In this document: positions 24,891 through 35,837 of the stretch, piece after piece
How positions within the stretch are numbered: position 1 is the first letter of the stretch
Layout: each line of letters begins with the position of its first letter
NCBI RefSeq assembly: GCF_026153355.1
Contig: NZ_CP110636.1
Coordinates: 4,526,001 to 4,590,000, forward strand
Length of the DNA: 64,000 nt
Reading direction: 5' to 3'
From: Streptomyces endophytica
Lineage (GTDB): Bacteria; Actinomycetota; Actinomycetes; Streptomycetales; Streptomycetaceae
Notes under the pieces: model-generated
The model's database searches: none
Seen by the model: only the letters and a program-made list of their open reading frames with translations
What the model was told of the DNA's origin: nothing
Made by a program: the position numbers and the translations under genes

Positions 24891-24915
24891 TTCTCGTGCG
24901 ACAAGAGAGGTATAT

Positions 24916-26177
24916 GTGTCCAGGCTGCAAGCCGAGCACCTGTACAAGGTGTTCGGCAGACGACCCGAGGACGCGGTACGCCGACTCGAAGCCGGCGCGA
25001 GCCGGGACGAATTGCGGGCCGAAGGCACCACCGCCGCCGTGATCGACGCGTCGATCGAGGTGGACGAGGGGCAGATCTTCGTCGTCATGGGTCTGTCCGG
25101 GTCCGGCAAGTCCACGCTGCTGCGCATGCTCAACGGCCTGCTGGAGCCGACCGCCGGAAGCGTGCGGATCGACGGCCAGGACCTCACCTCCCTCAGCGAC
25201 AAGGAGCTGCGCGCGGTCCGCTCCCGGAAGATCTCCATGGTCTTCCAGCACTTCGCGCTCTTCCCGCACCGCAGCGTCCTGGAGAACGCCGCCTACGGGC
25301 TGGAGGTCCAGGGCGTGCCGCGCGCCGAGCGCGAGCGGCGGGCCACCGAGGCACTGGAACTCACCGGCCTCAAGGGCTGGGAGAAGTCCTGGCCCGACGA
25401 GCTGTCCGGCGGTATGCAGCAGCGCGTGGGCCTGGCCCGGGCGCTGGCCACCGACGCCGATCTGCTGCTGATGGACGAGTCGTTCAGCGCGCTGGACCCG
25501 CTGATCCGCCGCGACATGCAGGACCAGCTGCTGGAACTGCAGAAGACCCTGAAGAAGACCATCGTCTTCATCACCCACGACCTCAACGAGGCGATGCGCC
25601 TCGGCGACCGGATCGCGGTGATGCGGGACGGCCGGATCGTGCAGACCGGCAGCGCCGAGGACATCCTCGTGCGCCCCGCCAACGACTACGTCGCGTCCTT
25701 CATCCAGGACGTGGACCGCAGCCGGGTGCTGACCGCCGGCGCGGTGATGGCCGAGGTCGGCACGGTGCTCGGCGGCAGCACGCCGGAGGGCGGCACGCTC
25801 GGTACGGCCGCGGAGTTCCGTGCCGCGGCGCCCGCCACCGTGGACGTCGACACCCCGCTGGTGGAGCTGTTCACCCCGTGCTCGGCCAGCAGTGTGCCCG
25901 TGGCGTGACCGACGCCAAGGGCGCCGTGGTCGGTGCCGTACCGGCCGAGCGGCTGCTCGCGGTGCTCGGCGAGCCCGCCGAACAGGGCGCGGAGCAGGAG
26001 CCGGCGGCGGCTCCCGGCGTCCCCGCCCAGCCCGCGGTGAAGACCCTCGCGAAGACGGCGGAGCCCACCGCGGAATCGACCAGGACCACTGTGGAGACGA
26101 CGAAGACCGCCGCGGAGACGGGTGACGACGAACCCGGTGACGGCGACGCCGAGGGCAAGGTGATCGCCGGTGCCTAG
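24916..26177 (+). CDS. opuAA: Glycine betaine ABC transporter ATPase (frameshifted)
   Basis: ProV/OpuAA-type ATPase for osmoprotectant uptake. GTG start with GAGAGG 5 nt upstream. Walker A GLSGSGKST (about 61–69), Q-loop FQHFALFPHR, signature LSGGMQQRVGLARAL, Walker B LLLMDESFSALDP, switch His ITHDLNEA. The CBS-like tail is broken: one frame stops at 25908 just after SASSVPVA and a second continues VTDAKGAVVGAVP to 26177. The join near 25903 lacks one base (3n+2). The permease GTG at 26170 overlaps the end. Confidence 0.9.
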
Positions 26178-28766
26178 GATCCAGATAGGCAGCTGGGCCA
26201 ATGACGCCGTCAACTGGCTGCGCGACCACCTCGACTGGCTCTTCACCCTCATCACGAAGGTGCTGAACGGCCTCTACGACGCGATCCACACGGTCCTCGC
26301 CGGGCCCGAACCGCTGCTGCTGGCCGCATCTTCGCGGTGCTCGCCTGGTGGCTGCGCGGACTGCCGGCCGCCGTGCTCACCTTCCTCGGGTTCGCCCTGA
26401 TCGACTCGGTCGAACAGTGGGGCCCGACCGTCGAATCGCTCTCGCTGGTCCTGGTGGCCTGCCTGATCACCGTCGTGGTCGCGGTGCCGCTCGGCATCTG
26501 GCGGCCCGCAGCCGGGTGGTCGGCGGGGCGCTGCGCCCGGTCCTGGACCTGATGCAGGACCATGCCGGCGATGGTCTACCTGATCCCCGGCATCCTCTTC
26601 TTCGGCCTCGGTGTCGTCCCCGGCATCGTCGCCACCATCGTCTTCTCCATGCCGCCCGCGGTCCGCATGACCGAGCTGGGCATCCGGCAGGTCGACGAGG
26701 AACTGGTCGAGGCCGCCGAGGCGTTCGGCACCCACCCGCGGCGCACCCTCTTCCGCGTCCAGCTGCCGCTCGCGCTGCCCACCATCATGGCCGGCATCAA
26801 CCAGGTCATCATGCTGGCGCTGTCCATGGTGGTCATCGCCGGCATGGTCGGCGGCGGCGGTCTCGGTGCGTCCGTCTACAACGCGATCAGCTCGGTCAAC
26901 GTGGCGCTGGGCGCCGAGGCCGGCCTCGCGGTGGTCATCCTCGCCATGTACCTGGACCGGATGACCGGCGCCCTCAACCAGCGGGTCTCCCCGCTCGGCC
27001 GGCGGGCGCTGGCCAAGGCCCAGGCGTCGCTGGGCAGCCTGAAGTTCCTCCAGTGGCGGCCCGCCACGTCCGTGGCCGTGGTCGGCGTGGTCGTGCTCGC
27101 GCTGATCGCCGGCGGGATGGGCATGTTCGGCAAGAACGCCGGCCAGGGCGGCGGCAACGGCCGCCCGATCAGCCTCGGTTACGTCAACTGGGACGAGGGC
27201 AAGGCCACCACGTACCTCTGGAAGGAGATCCTGGAGGAGCGCGGCTACAAGCCCAAGGTCCAGGCCCTGGAGGCCGGTCCGCTGTTCGCCGGGCAGGCCC
27301 GCGGGGACATCGACGTGCAGACCAACGCCTGGCTGCCGACCACCCACGCCTCGTACTGGAAGAAGTACAAGGACCAGCTGGAGGACCTCGGCGCCTGGTA
27401 CGACAAGACGTCGCTGGAGATCGCGGTGCCCTCGTACGTCAAGGGCGTCAAGACCCTGGACGACCTCAAGGGCAAGGCCGGCGAGTTCGGCGGCAAGATC
27501 ACCGGCATCGAGCCCGGCGCCGGCGAGATGAAGATCCTCAAGGACAAGGTCCTCAAGGACTACGGCCTGAGCGGTGAGTACAAGGTCCAGGAGTCCAGCA
27601 CCGCGTCGATGCTCAGCGAGCTGGACCGCTCCATCCACCAGAAGAAGCCGATCGCGGTCACGCTCTGGTCGCCGCACTGGGCGTACAACAAATACCCGCT
27701 CACCAAGCTGAAGGACCCCAAGGGATCGTTCGGCTCCGGTGACAGCCTGCACCTGCTGGGCCGCAAGGGCTTCGCCAAGGACGAGCCCGAGGTCGCCAAG
27801 TGGATGAAGAACTTCCACCTGGACGAGAAGCAGCTCACCAGCCTGGAGAACGACGTCAAGAACGCCGGCGAGGGCCATGAGCAGGACGGCGTGCGCAGCT
27901 GGCTGAAGAAGAACCCGGGCCTGGTCGAGAAGATCGCGCCGTCCGCCCACGCCACCTACGCCAAGGGCAAGGACGCGGGCAAGGCGCCCAACATCGGTTA
28001 CCCGGCGTGGGACGAGGGCATCGCCACCACGTTCCTCTGGAAGAACATCCTGGAGAAGCGCGGCTACCACCCGAACATCCGCAACCTCGACATCGGGCCG
28101 ATGTGGACCGGACTGTCCACGGGGCAGATCGATGTGGAGACGGACGGCTGGCTGCCGGTGGCGCAGAAGCAGTACTGGGACAAGTACAAGAAGGATCTCG
28201 TCGACGTCGGCCCCTGGTACGACAAGACGTCCCTGGAAATCGCCGTGCCGTCGTACGTCAAGGGCGTGAAAACCCTCGACGACCTGCGCGCGCACAAGGA
28301 CGAATTCAAGGGCAAGATCATCGGGATCGAGCCCGGCACGGGTGAGATGAAGCGGCTCAAGGACACCGTGGCACCGGCGTACGGGCTGCAGGACTTCGAC
28401 GTCACCTCGGCCGGTACCAGCGCCATGCTCGCCGAGCTGGACCGCGCCTACCACAAGCACGAGCCGATCGCGGTGGTGCTGTGGTCGCCGCACTGGGCGT
28501 ACAGCAAGTACCACCTGACCAAGCTCGCCGACCCGAAGGGCACCTGGGGAGCGAACAACCAGATCAAGACGCTGGGCAACAAGAGCTTCCCGAAGAAATT
28601 CCCGGAGTTCGCCGGCTGGCTGAAGAACTGGAAGATGAGCCCCGAGGAACTCGGCAGCCTGGAGAAGGACATCCAGGACGCCGGCAAGGGAAATGAGAAC
28701 AAGGGCGTCGAGAAGTGGATCGACGACCACCCGGGAATCGTGGACAAGATGGCGCCGGTGAAGTAG
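26170..28766 (+). CDS. opuABC: Glycine betaine permease fused to two binding domains (frameshifted)
   Basis: The permease part (26170 to about 27130) includes the EAA loop (EELVEAAEAFGTHPRRTLFR). It is joined to two homologous glycine-betaine-binding domains, at about 27165–27960 (GYVNWDEGKATTYLWKEIL) and 27985–28760 (GYPAWDEGIATTFLWKNIL). Each has the VPSYVKGVKTLDDL and WSPHWAY motifs of the OpuAC family. Three frame changes lie at about 26325, 26503 and 26549. Two look like lost bases and one like a gained G, net 3n+2. A restored protein would have about 865 residues. Confidence 0.88.
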
Positions 28767-28790
28767 GCGGGTCTTCTCCCCACTCCGCAG

Positions 28791-28830
28791 CGGGCCCCGT
28801 CCCCCGGCAGTCGCCGGGCGGCGGGGCCCG
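28791..28830 (+). terminator. Terminator after the betaine transporter
   Basis: Hairpin CGGGCCCCG … CGGGGCCCG with an inner CGGC/GCCG helix, 24 bases past the stop. Confidence 0.75.
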
Positions 28831-28901
28831 CGACGTGTCCGGTTCACCTGACCGGCGGCGGATGCGTCGCGGACCCCGGTGCCGGATGGTTCGCTGGGGA
28901 C

Positions 28902-29330
28902 GTGAACCCTGCGCACATCGCCGCCGCCGCACTGATCGGCGCCGCCGGCCTGGGCGTCGCCGCGCCGGCCGCCGCGGCCGAGGTCGACCCGGACCCGATG
29001 GTGGCCGGGCAGCGGGTGCGGATCAGCGACGAGCAGGAGTGCGGCGCGGTGCACGGCGCCCGGGCCGCCTCGAAGCTGTTCGGGCCGGTGGCGCTGCGGC
29101 CGGGCGCGGACGGGCTGACCGGTCACGCCAGGGTCGCCGACGGCGCGGCCCCGGGGCGCTACCGGGTGACCATCGAATGCACGCCGGGCGGCGAGCGGTT
29201 CACCGAGCTGGTGACCGTACGGGCCGGGCGGGTCGAGGGGCTGACGGCGACCCAGGCGGCGGGCGGCCTGGCCCTGCTGCTGCTCGCCGGGGGCGCGGCG
29301 TACCTGCTGCGGCGCAGCGTCCGCCGTTAG
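28902..29330 (+). CDS. Small exported, membrane-anchored protein
   Basis: 142 residues. N-terminal signal peptide (cleavage likely after AAPAAAA, about residue 26), an extracellular β-rich domain with two Cys (ECGAVHG and IECTPGG) and a C-terminal hydrophobic helix (about 115–133) with a short basic tail RRSVRR. Start codon GTG. No family recognised; function unknown. Confidence 0.7.
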   Translation: MNPAHIAAAALIGAAGLGVAAPAAAAEVDPDPMVAGQRVRISDEQECGAVHGARAASKLFGPVALRPGADGLTGHARVADGAAPGRYRVTIECTPGGERFTELVTVRAGRVEGLTATQAAGGLALLLLAGGAAYLLRRSVRR

Positions 29331-29376
29331 CCGGTCCACCCGCGGCGCGCACCCCGCCGCCCCCTAGCCTGGGCGC

Positions 29377-30096
29377 ATGACCCGTCGTGTGGTGTCCCTG
29401 GTGCCGTCCCTCACCGAAGCCGTGGCCGTCAGCGCGCCCGGGCTGCTCGGGGCGACCGACTGGTGCAGCCGTCCGGCGGACCTCGACGTGGTGCGGATCG
29501 GCGGCACCAAGAACCCCGACACCGCCCGGATCGCCGCGCTGGCGCCCGACCTGGTGCTCGCCAACGAGGAGGAGAACCGCCCGGCCGATCTGGCCGCCCT
29601 GCGCGCCGCCGGGCTGGACGTCCTGGTCACCGAGGTACGGACGCTGGAGCAGGGTTTCCGGGAGCTGCACCGGGTGCTGGTCACCGGCTGCGGACTGGCC
29701 CGGCCCGGGTGGCTGGACGCCGCCGAGGCCGCCTGGCGGGACCCGGCCCGCCCGGTGGGGGAGCGGATCGCCGTGGTGCCCATCTGGCGACGGCCCTGGA
29801 TGGTGCTGGGCCGGGACACCTTCGCCGGCGACCTCCTGGCCCGCCTCGGCGTACGGAACCGCTACGCCGGCCACCCCGACCGCTATCCGCGGATCGCCCT
29901 CGACGCGCTCAACGCCGCCGCCGCCGACCTCGTCGTGCTGCCCGACGAGCCGTACCGCTTCACCGCCGACGACGGGCCCGAGGCGTTCCCCGGGCTGCCC
30001 GCCGCGCTGGTCAGCGGGCGGGATCTCACCTGGTACGGCCCGTCGTTGGTGACCGCCCCGGCGGCCCTGGCGACCGCGCTGGCCGGGGCGCACTGA
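29377..30096 (+). CDS. BtuF-like helical-backbone metal receptor without signal peptide
   Basis: 239 residues. VVSLVPSLTEAV begins at residue 5, leaving no room for a signal peptide or lipobox, although the fold (class III binding protein for cobalamin or ferric chelates) is normally extracytoplasmic. VRIGGTKNPD, ARIAALAPDLVLAN and LVVLPDEPY are recognisable. No permease or ATPase gene is adjacent. It may bind a corrinoid or chelate in the cytoplasm. Confidence 0.8.
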   Translation: MTRRVVSLVPSLTEAVAVSAPGLLGATDWCSRPADLDVVRIGGTKNPDTARIAALAPDLVLANEEENRPADLAALRAAGLDVLVTEVRTLEQGFRELHRVLVTGCGLARPGWLDAAEAAWRDPARPVGERIAVVPIWRRPWMVLGRDTFAGDLLARLGVRNRYAGHPDRYPRIALDALNAAAADLVVLPDEPYRFTADDGPEAFPGLPAALVSGRDLTWYGPSLVTAPAALATALAGAH

Positions 30097-30114
30097 GCCG
30101 TCCGGCGGCGCGGG

Positions 30115-31256
<1,142 letters not shown>

Positions 31257-31313
31257 GGAAGAAGCGTCGGGGGCCGCCGCGGCCGCCACCAGGGACGTCG
31301 TGTCTATGAGGGC

Positions 31314-31328
31314 ATAAGCTGGGGTTAT
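31314..31328. promoter_or_regulatory. LysR-type T-N11-A box
   Basis: ATAAGCTGGGGTTAT: ATAA-N7-TTAT dyad containing T-N11-A, in the 86-bp gap between the divergent transporter and LysR genes. Confidence 0.5.
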
Positions 31329-31342
31329 GAGCAGGGGGAGCG

Positions 31343-32299
31343 ATGAGTGACATGGCGGCCGGTTCCGGGGCCGGGACGGGTGACGTCCCGGCCGTCTCGC
31401 TGGCGCACCGGGTGCCGGACCTCGGCGCGCTGGAGCTGCTGCTCGCGGTCGCCCGGCTGGGGAGCCTCGGGCGGGCCGCCCGGGCCCGTGGCATCAGCCA
31501 GCCCGCGGCGAGCAGCCGGATCCGGTCGATGGAGCGGCAGTTGGGCGTGGCGCTGGTCGAGCGGTCGCCGCGCGGCTCGCGGCTGACCGAGGCCGGGGTG
31601 CTGGTGACGGACTGGGCGCGCCGGGTCGTCGAGGCGGCCGAGGCGTTCGACGCGGGGGCCCAGGCGCTGCGCGGCCGGCGCGACTCCCGGCTGCGGGTCG
31701 CGGCGAGCATGACGATCGCCGAGTACCTGCTGCCGGGCTGGCTGATCGCGCTGCGCGCCGAGTTGCCCGGCACCGCGGTGTCGCTGCTGACGGGCAACTC
31801 CACGGTGGTGGCCGAGCGGCTGCTGGCGGGCGAGGCGGACCTGGGGTTCGTCGAGGGACTGGACATCCCGGCCGGGCTGGACGGCGCGGTCATCGGGCAC
31901 GACCGGCTGGTGGTCGTCGCCGCGCCGTCCCATCCGTGGACCCGGCGGCGCGGCGGACTGACCGCCGCCGAGCTGGCCGCGACCCCGCTGATCCTCCGGG
32001 AGCGCGGCTCGGGCACTCGCCAGGTGCTGGACGCCGCGCTTGCCGGGCACGGCGGGCTGGCCGAGCCGCTGCTCGAACTCGCCTCGACCACCGCCCTGAA
32101 GGCCGCCGTGGTCAGCGAGGCGGCGCCGTCGGTGGTCAGCGAGCTGGCGGTCGGCGAGGAGCTCACCGCCCGCCGGCTGGTGGCGGTCCCGGTGCGCGAC
32201 CTGCGGCTCGGCCGTGATCTGCGGGCGGTGTGGCCGACCGGGCAGCGGCCCGCCGGCCCGGCCCGTCAGCTGCTGGGGCTGACCCGCGGCGCGTCCTGA
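31343..32299 (+). CDS. LysR-family regulator
   Basis: 318 residues. N-terminal HTH (about 22–80: AVARLGSLGRAARARGISQP, AASSRIRSMERQLGVALVER) then the periplasmic-binding-like effector domain. ATG with GGGGGAG 5 nt upstream. Its target is probably the divergent TDT transporter. Its 3' end overlaps the convergent NCS2 permease by 34 bases. Confidence 0.92.
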   Translation: MSDMAAGSGAGTGDVPAVSLAHRVPDLGALELLLAVARLGSLGRAARARGISQPAASSRIRSMERQLGVALVERSPRGSRLTEAGVLVTDWARRVVEAAEAFDAGAQALRGRRDSRLRVAASMTIAEYLLPGWLIALRAELPGTAVSLLTGNSTVVAERLLAGEADLGFVEGLDIPAGLDGAVIGHDRLVVVAAPSHPWTRRRGGLTAAELAATPLILRERGSGTRQVLDAALAGHGGLAEPLLELASTTALKAAVVSEAAPSVVSELAVGEELTARRLVAVPVRDLRLGRDLRAVWPTGQRPAGPARQLLGLTRGAS

Positions 32300-33576
32300 G
32301 CCGGGCGCCGCCGGTCCGGTCCCCACCGGGCGAACAGCGCGGACAGCACGACCGCGGTCAGGGCGGCGGCCGGCACCCCGCTGCCGAAGAGCGTCCGGAC
32401 CCAGCCGGGCAGCGGCCGGTACCACTCCGGGGCCAGCACGGGCAGCAGCCCGGCCAGCAGGGTCAGCGCGACGACGGTGGTGGCGCCCCGGTCGGTGAGG
32501 TCGGTGCGGCGCAGCAGGCCGATGCCCATGGCCGCGATGACCGCGTAGATCACCAGGGACGCGCCGCCGACCACGGGCGTGGGCAGCGCCGCCAGCAGCC
32601 GGGCCACCGGCGCGCACAGCCCGCACAGGACCAGCAGCCCGCCCGCCCCGGCCGTCACGAACCGGCTGCGGACGCCGGTGAGTTGGACGATCCCGATGTT
32701 CTCGGCGCTGGTCACCATCACGGTCCCGCCGAGCAGCCCGGCCCCCAGGGAGGTCACCGCGTCCGCGCGGGCGGTGCGCGGGACGTCCCGCGCCGGGTCG
32801 GGCGTACGGCCCACCGCCTCGCTGTTGAGGACGGTCTGCCCGGTCGCCTCGGCCAGCGAGGCGAGCGCGAAGACCATCAGCGGCAGGGCGGCGAGCAGGT
32901 CGAAGTGCGGGGCGCCGTACGGGAAGAGGCGGGGCAGGGCCAGTACGCCGCCGCCTGGCACGTGGTGGAACGGCGCCCCGGTCAGGACGGCGGTCAGGGT
33001 CCCCACGGCCATTCCGAGCAGCACCGAGAGCTGGCGCCACACCCCGCGCAGCAGCAGGAAGCCGAGGGCGGTGGCGGCGATCGTGACCACCGCGAGCCCG
33101 GTGCCGCCGGCCGCCATCGGCGCCGCCACGTCGATCATGTTGACGCCGATGACCAGCACCGTCGCGCCCATCACCAGCGGCGGGAAGAACCGTACGATCC
33201 GCCCGTACAGCGGCAGTACGGCCAGCAGCAGCGCGGCCGCCAGGAGGACCGAGCCGGACGCGGTGGCCGCGCCGTGCTCCTGCGCGGTCCGGAGGAAGAG
33301 GGCGGCCGCCGCGCCGCCCGGCAGCATCACGAACGGCAGCCGGGCCCCGGTCCGCAGCACGCCGAAGGACTGCAGCAGCGCGCCGGCCCCGCACAGCAGC
33401 AGGGTGGCGCTGAGCAGCGCGGCGGTGCGGTCGGCGGGCAGCCGCAGACCGGTCGCGAGCAGGAAGACCGTGGAGACCGGGGCCGCGATCATCGCCAGGA
33501 CGTGCTGGGCGGCCAGCGGCAGCAGCCGGACCAGCGGCAGCCGTTCGTCGACGGCGGGCGGTGCGGAGGCGGCCAT
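32266..33576 (-). CDS. NCS2-family nucleobase permease
   Basis: 436 residues, about 12–14 membrane segments. AAQHVLAMIAAPVSTVFLLA and the NAT-type EATGQTVLNSEAVG and TSAENIGIVQLTGVRSRFV motifs place it in the xanthine/uracil permease family. It starts three bases after the arylsulfotransferase-like stop, so they form an operon. Confidence 0.88.
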   Translation of the reverse strand: MAASAPPAVDERLPLVRLLPLAAQHVLAMIAAPVSTVFLLATGLRLPADRTAALLSATLLLCGAGALLQSFGVLRTGARLPFVMLPGGAAAALFLRTAQEHGAATASGSVLLAAALLLAVLPLYGRIVRFFPPLVMGATVLVIGVNMIDVAAPMAAGGTGLAVVTIAATALGFLLLRGVWRQLSVLLGMAVGTLTAVLTGAPFHHVPGGGVLALPRLFPYGAPHFDLLAALPLMVFALASLAEATGQTVLNSEAVGRTPDPARDVPRTARADAVTSLGAGLLGGTVMVTSAENIGIVQLTGVRSRFVTAGAGGLLVLCGLCAPVARLLAALPTPVVGGASLVIYAVIAAMGIGLLRRTDLTDRGATTVVALTLLAGLLPVLAPEWYRPLPGWVRTLFGSGVPAAALTAVVLSALFARWGPDRRRPAQDAPRVSPSS

Positions 33577-33579
33577 CGT

Positions 33580-34700
33580 TCACACCCGCCGCTTCAGCCA
33601 GGGCAGTTGGCCGGCGTCGTAGCGGTAGGCGCGGAAGACCGCGTTGTTCTGTGACGGGAAGAGCGCGCCGACCTCCGGCTCGCGGTAGCTGCCGAACTCC
33701 GGGACCACGTACTCCAGCACAGCAGGCCCTCGGCGGTCACCTCGAAGAGCCGGCCGGCGGGCGAGTCGGTGATCAGGGTGTTGCCGTTCGGCAGCCGCTG
33801 GGCGCTGCCCATGAACGGCGCGAAGAACGCCTCCCGGGCCGGGTCGTGGTACTCCCACACGATCTTCCCGGTCGCCCGTTCCACCTCGATGACCCGGGAG
33901 AACGGGACGTCCCACCCGGGGCGGAAGACGCCGTTGTCGAAGATCAGGAAGTTGCCGTTCGGCAGCTCGGTGGGGTGGTGCTGCTGGGAGACCAGACCGG
34001 GTGCGGTGCGCCAGAGGATCTCGCCCGTCGCGCGGCTGATCACCACGACCGCGGAGACGCTGCGCAGGCTGGCGAGGACGTTCCCGTCGGCGAGCGGGTA
34101 CACCGAGTTGATCAGCGGCCAGTGTTCGCGCGAGTAGTCCGGGTGCAGTGCGTACGCGTCCCGGTCGAGGTGGTCGGCGACCCGCCAGGACCACAGCAGC
34201 CGGCCCTCGGCGTCGACCTCCCGGATGGTGTCGGCCCACACCGTGCCGCCCGGTCCGGAGCCGGGGACGCCGCCGCGCACCGCCGCGGCCCGGTCGCCGG
34301 TGAGCGGTTCGAGCGCGGTGTACAGGATCCGTCCGTCGCCGTGGTGGTGGGCGTCGTGGTGCTGCAGCGGGTCGGTGAACTCCCGCAGCACGGTGCCGTC
34401 CGGGGCGATCTCCTGCATCAGCCCGCCGCGGTACTTGTGCCACATCGGGAACAGCGCGTCCTGGTCCGGCAGGGTGGCGTTGTAGGCGAGGTTGCCGTTC
34501 GGCAGGAGGCGGGCGTGCCGTCCCGGGCGGTGCGGCAGCCGCCAGCGGTGCACCACGGTGCCGTGCAGATCGATGAGCAGCACCTCCCCGCCGCCGGTCA
34601 GCGGGGCGTAGAGGGTGTAGCCGTCGTGGGCGGCACGGGCGTCGAGCGCGATCAGGCCGGTGCCGCGGCGGCGGCGTGTGTTTTGATCGACCGTGGTCAT
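33580..34700 (-). CDS. Arylsulfotransferase (ASST)-like β-propeller protein (frameshifted)
   Basis: About 373 residues restored, starting MTTVDQNTRRRRGTG, no signal peptide. Repeated LPNGNxL blades (ARLLPNGNLAY, TELPNGNFLIFDNG, QRLPNGNTLITDS) and HHDAHHHGDG resemble arylsulfotransferase-family propellers. The last 47 codons (LEYVVPEFGSYREPEVGALF) are in another frame; the change lies at about 33715–33722, total 3n+2. Actual enzymatic activity is uncertain. Upstream palindromes and the divergent XRE-cupin gene suggest substrate-responsive control together with the NCS2 permease. Confidence 0.75.
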
Positions 34701-34716
34701 GAAGAAATTCCCCTTG

Positions 34717-34742
34717 TCAAACTTTGTTTGATGGGATCAAAC
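34717..34742. promoter_or_regulatory. Three-half-site operator (TCAAAC/GTTTGA)
   Basis: TCAAAC-N3-GTTTGA-N5-TCAAAC: three perfect alternating half-sites in the 102-bp gap between the divergent ASST-like and XRE-cupin genes. Most likely bound by the XRE-cupin regulator. Confidence 0.6.
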
Positions 34743-34802
34743 AGCGTAGACGCTAGGGGCGGCCTGTTGCAGGGCTGTGAACGCGGCAATAAGGAGTGGC
34801 GG

Positions 34803-35444
34803 ATGGGCGGGCCGACGGACGGCGGGCAGGGCGGTACGGAGGCGCCGCGGGTCGGGGCGGGGGTACGGCGGCGGCGCCGGGCCCGCGAGCTGACGCTGGC
34901 CGAACTCGCCCGCCGGACGGGGCTGTCGGCGCCCTTCCTCAGCCAGGTCGAGAACGACCGGGCCCGCCCCAGCATGCGCTCGCTGCAGCTGATCGCCGAC
35001 GCGCTGGACACCACCGCGGTGCGGCTGCTGGCCGCCGCCGACGGCCCGCGCACCGTCGACGTGGTCCGGGCCGGCTCCGCGGCGGTGCCCGAGGCCGGCG
35101 ACGAGGGGGGCGGCGACGAGGGGGGCGGCGTCGAAGCGGGCGGCGGCGAGCGCGGGGCCGGCGGTCCGGGCCGGGTGCGCCCGCTGGTCCGCGGCCGGCA
35201 GCAGCTGCACGCCCTGGAGTTCACCGGCCGGCACGACTGGCAGCGCGAATTCCGGCACCCGCACGACGAGTTGATGTACGTCGTCGAGGGTGCGGTGGAG
35301 GCCGAGGCGGCCGGCGAGGCCTATGAACTCGGCCCCGGTGACACCCTCTACTGCTCCGGCGGGGTCACCCACCGCTGGCGCGCGCTGACTTCCGGCACCC
35401 GGGTCCTCCTGGTCGGGGTGGCGGACGACTTTCCGCATCGATAA
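34803..35444 (+). CDS. XRE-cupin regulator
   Basis: 213 residues. HTH (about 15–70: RELTLAELARRTGLSAPFLS, QVENDRARPS) followed by a Gly/Glu-rich linker (about 95–120) and a C-terminal cupin (EFRHPHDELMYVVEGAVE, YELGPGDTLYCSGGVTHRW). ATG with AAGGAG 6 nt upstream. Probably controls the divergent ASST-like/NCS2 operon. Confidence 0.9.
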   Translation: MGGPTDGGQGGTEAPRVGAGVRRRRRARELTLAELARRTGLSAPFLSQVENDRARPSMRSLQLIADALDTTAVRLLAAADGPRTVDVVRAGSAAVPEAGDEGGGDEGGGVEAGGGERGAGGPGRVRPLVRGRQQLHALEFTGRHDWQREFRHPHDELMYVVEGAVEAEAAGEAYELGPGDTLYCSGGVTHRWRALTSGTRVLLVGVADDFPHR

Positions 35445-35480
35445 TCTGTGCGAACGCTTCATCGATCTTGAGGGGGACAC

Positions 35481-35828
35481 ATGAGGCTGAAGCTGACGGC
35501 TCCCGCCGTCATCGCCATGGCCGCGCTCGGCACCGCACTGACCAGCGGTATCGCCACCGCCGCCACGCCCGGGGAGGCGCCCGCCGCCACCGCACGGGTC
35601 GCGTGCGTCAACGCGCAGGGCCAGGAGAACGTGAAGATCCGCAAGGAGCGGAAGCTGAACAGCACCGCCGTGGGGCTCTTCACCAAGGGCGCGACCACCT
35701 GCATCACCGGCCGGGGCACGGGTCAGAGCTACAGCCTCTGCGGCCGCTCGGGCAACGACTGGCTCAAGATCACGTTCCGGGGCAACACCGGCTGGATCCC
35801 CGCCGCTTGCGGGACCAGGGAGGTCTGA
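35481..35828 (+). CDS. Secreted SH3-like protein
   Basis: 115 residues: signal peptide (cleavage about after ATAATP, residue 28–30), then an SH3b-like domain (VKIRKERKLNSTAVGLFTKG … WLKITFRGNTGWIPAACG) with four cysteines. Likely binds cell wall or acts as an extracellular small protein; function unknown. ATG preceded by GAGGGGG. Confidence 0.8.
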   Translation: MRLKLTAPAVIAMAALGTALTSGIATAATPGEAPAATARVACVNAQGQENVKIRKERKLNSTAVGLFTKGATTCITGRGTGQSYSLCGRSGNDWLKITFRGNTGWIPAACGTREV

Positions 35829-35837
35829 CGCGGCCGG

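Noticed and set aside
24713..24915. ydaO-type c-di-AMP riboswitch
   Set aside because: The position would be sensible, but the conserved GGGGG/AA motifs are not visible; only hairpins are reported.
26274..29339. Long minus-strand open frame over the betaine transporter
   Set aside because: Shadow of the transporter reading frame; low-complexity translation with no motif.
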